A DNA stretch of 41,955 bases from an uncultured Flavobacteriaceae bacterium (GTDB taxonomy: Bacteria > Bacteroidota > Bacteroidia > Flavobacteriales > Flavobacteriaceae), in contig CAJWLL010000015.1 of assembly GCA_913043275.1 (NCBI GenBank), positions 1-41,955 on the forward strand, read 5' to 3'. The translations under genes were made by a program, and so were the position numbers. Shown piece after piece: positions 41,322-41,955 of this stretch. The notes below the pieces were generated by a model. That model worked only from the letters and a program-made list of their open reading frames with translations. It did not search any database and was not told where the DNA came from. The number at the start of each line of letters is the position of its first letter. Position 1 is the stretch's first letter.

Positions 41322-41955
41322 TTTTTACAACACCTATAAATACGTTATTGATCGCTTTATAGATCAAGCCCTTGAAGAAGACATTAAAGGGGGCGACCAC
41401 AGCAGTAATGCCTGTTTTAATGACAAATTAGAAAGAGAAGCTGTTTTAAAAGTCAAAGGTGATTGTGTGATTGCAGGCATAACACTGGCCCAAAAAATTT
41501 TTCATCGATACGATCCTTCATTGAGGATAACACCTCTGGCCAAAGACGGTGAAAAGCTGAAACTGGGAGCAGTGGCTTTCAAAGTCAAGGGAAAAGCAAA
41601 GTCACTTTTGGCCACAGAGAGGTTGGTTCTAAACTGCATGCAAAGAATGAGTGGAATCGCAACACTATCACATCAACTCACTCAAAAAACAAAGCACACC
41701 AAGTGTAAAATTCTCGACACGCGTAAGACTACGCCAGGCTTTCGTTATCCCGAAAAATGGGCTGTCTCCATCGGTGGCGGATACAACCACCGGATGGGCT
41801 TGTTTGATGCAATCATGATTAAAGACAACCACATTGATTTTTGTGGCGGCATATCCCAAGCCCTAAAGAAAACAAAAGCTTATTTAGCACAAAACACTCT
41901 AGAAATACCGGTCATAGTAGAGGTGAGAAATAGTCTTGAGGTTGATGAGGTAATG
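41314..41955 (+). CDS. nadC: Nicotinate-nucleotide diphosphorylase (carboxylating), 5' part
   Basis: The open frame runs for 214 codons from a TTG at 41314 to the right edge with no stop, so the 3' end is missing. Family motifs are EEDIKGGDHSS (N-terminal), CMQRMSGIAT, LDTRKTTPGFRYPEKWAV, GGGYNHRMGLFDAIMIKDNH and VEVRNSLEVDE, giving the PRPP-binding quinolinate phosphoribosyltransferase. It converts quinolinate to nicotinate mononucleotide, the third step after NadB and NadA. No in-frame ATG lies upstream near the nadB end, so TTG is the likely start, overlapping the last eight bases of nadB. Confidence 0.93.
   Translation, partial: MNNFYNTYKYVIDRFIDQALEEDIKGGDHSSNACFNDKLEREAVLKVKGDCVIAGITLAQKIFHRYDPSLRITPLAKDGEKLKLGAVAFKVKGKAKSLLATERLVLNCMQRMSGIATLSHQLTQKTKHTKCKILDTRKTTPGFRYPEKWAVSIGGGYNHRMGLFDAIMIKDNHIDFCGGISQALKKTKAYLAQNTLEIPVIVEVRNSLEVDEVM

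Noticed and set aside
1-41955. CRISPR arrays, insertion sequences, toxin-antitoxin pairs, restriction or phage-defence genes
   Set aside because: No regularly spaced repeats, transposase motifs, terminal inverted repeats or defence-type gene pairs were recognised anywhere in the window.

Overview
The window is a typical core-genome segment of a flavobacterium (Bacteroidota, Flavobacteriia), probably a marine or otherwise AT-rich member. The evidence is the rpsU-xerC-hpf-tRNA-Thr order, bacteroidetal promoters of the TTG...TAnnTTTG type, families almost confined to this phylum (DUF4271, DUF4296, DUF3098, a type IX secretion sorting domain), the mevalonate pathway, and the lack of Shine-Dalgarno sequences in front of nearly every gene except rpsU.

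Layout. Positions 1-2857 (minus strand): the 5' part of tRNA-Thr(TGT), the ribosome hibernation factor hpf, the recombinase xerC, rpsU and an acyl-CoA dehydrogenase. Positions 3219-6024 (minus): an alanine:cation symporter, a small PspC-like membrane protein and a rhodanese. Positions 6134-7162 (plus): a marR-yceI pair. Positions 7184-13635 (plus): a complete trpEGDCFBA operon preceded by a promoter, a leader peptide with two adjacent Trp codons and an intrinsic terminator, which together form a transcription attenuator. A DUF547 protein follows. Positions 14835-17767 (minus): mvaD and mevalonate kinase, followed by what looks like the last 48 codons of a lost UbiA prenyltransferase and a pseudouridine synthase homologue that has lost its catalytic motifs. 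Positions 18555-22372 (minus): trmB, an alkyltransferase-like gene, mrp, nfu, ferredoxin-NADP reductase and a 2Fe-2S ferredoxin, packed tightly. Positions 22410-24178 (minus): a PhoR/PhoB-like two-component pair. Positions 24308-28004: a tiny type IX sorting-domain protein, a LuxE-like protein, tyrS and an NAD-dependent epimerase. Positions 28005-32300: DUF4296, dihydroorotase, a dolichyl-phosphate-mannose-synthase-like glycosyltransferase, DUF4271, hemD and DUF423. Positions 32409-35971: an Lrp/AsnC regulator, SemiSWEET and leuS. Positions 36088-41955 (plus): ftsX, DUF3098, uppP, truB and the NAD operon nadA-nadB-nadC, with nadC cut by the window edge.

Most genes are housekeeping, and I found no phage, insertion sequence, CRISPR array or defence island. 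The points most worth a second look are regulatory or degenerative: the trp attenuator, whose leader peptide may be read from a nearly leaderless mRNA; the strong Shine-Dalgarno sequence confined to rpsU; the decayed ubiA/pseudouridine synthase locus next to the mevalonate genes; and the secreted protein made of little more than a signal peptide and a sorting domain. Promoters, hairpins and base compositions were judged by eye from the sequence. No database search, folding program or alignment was run.
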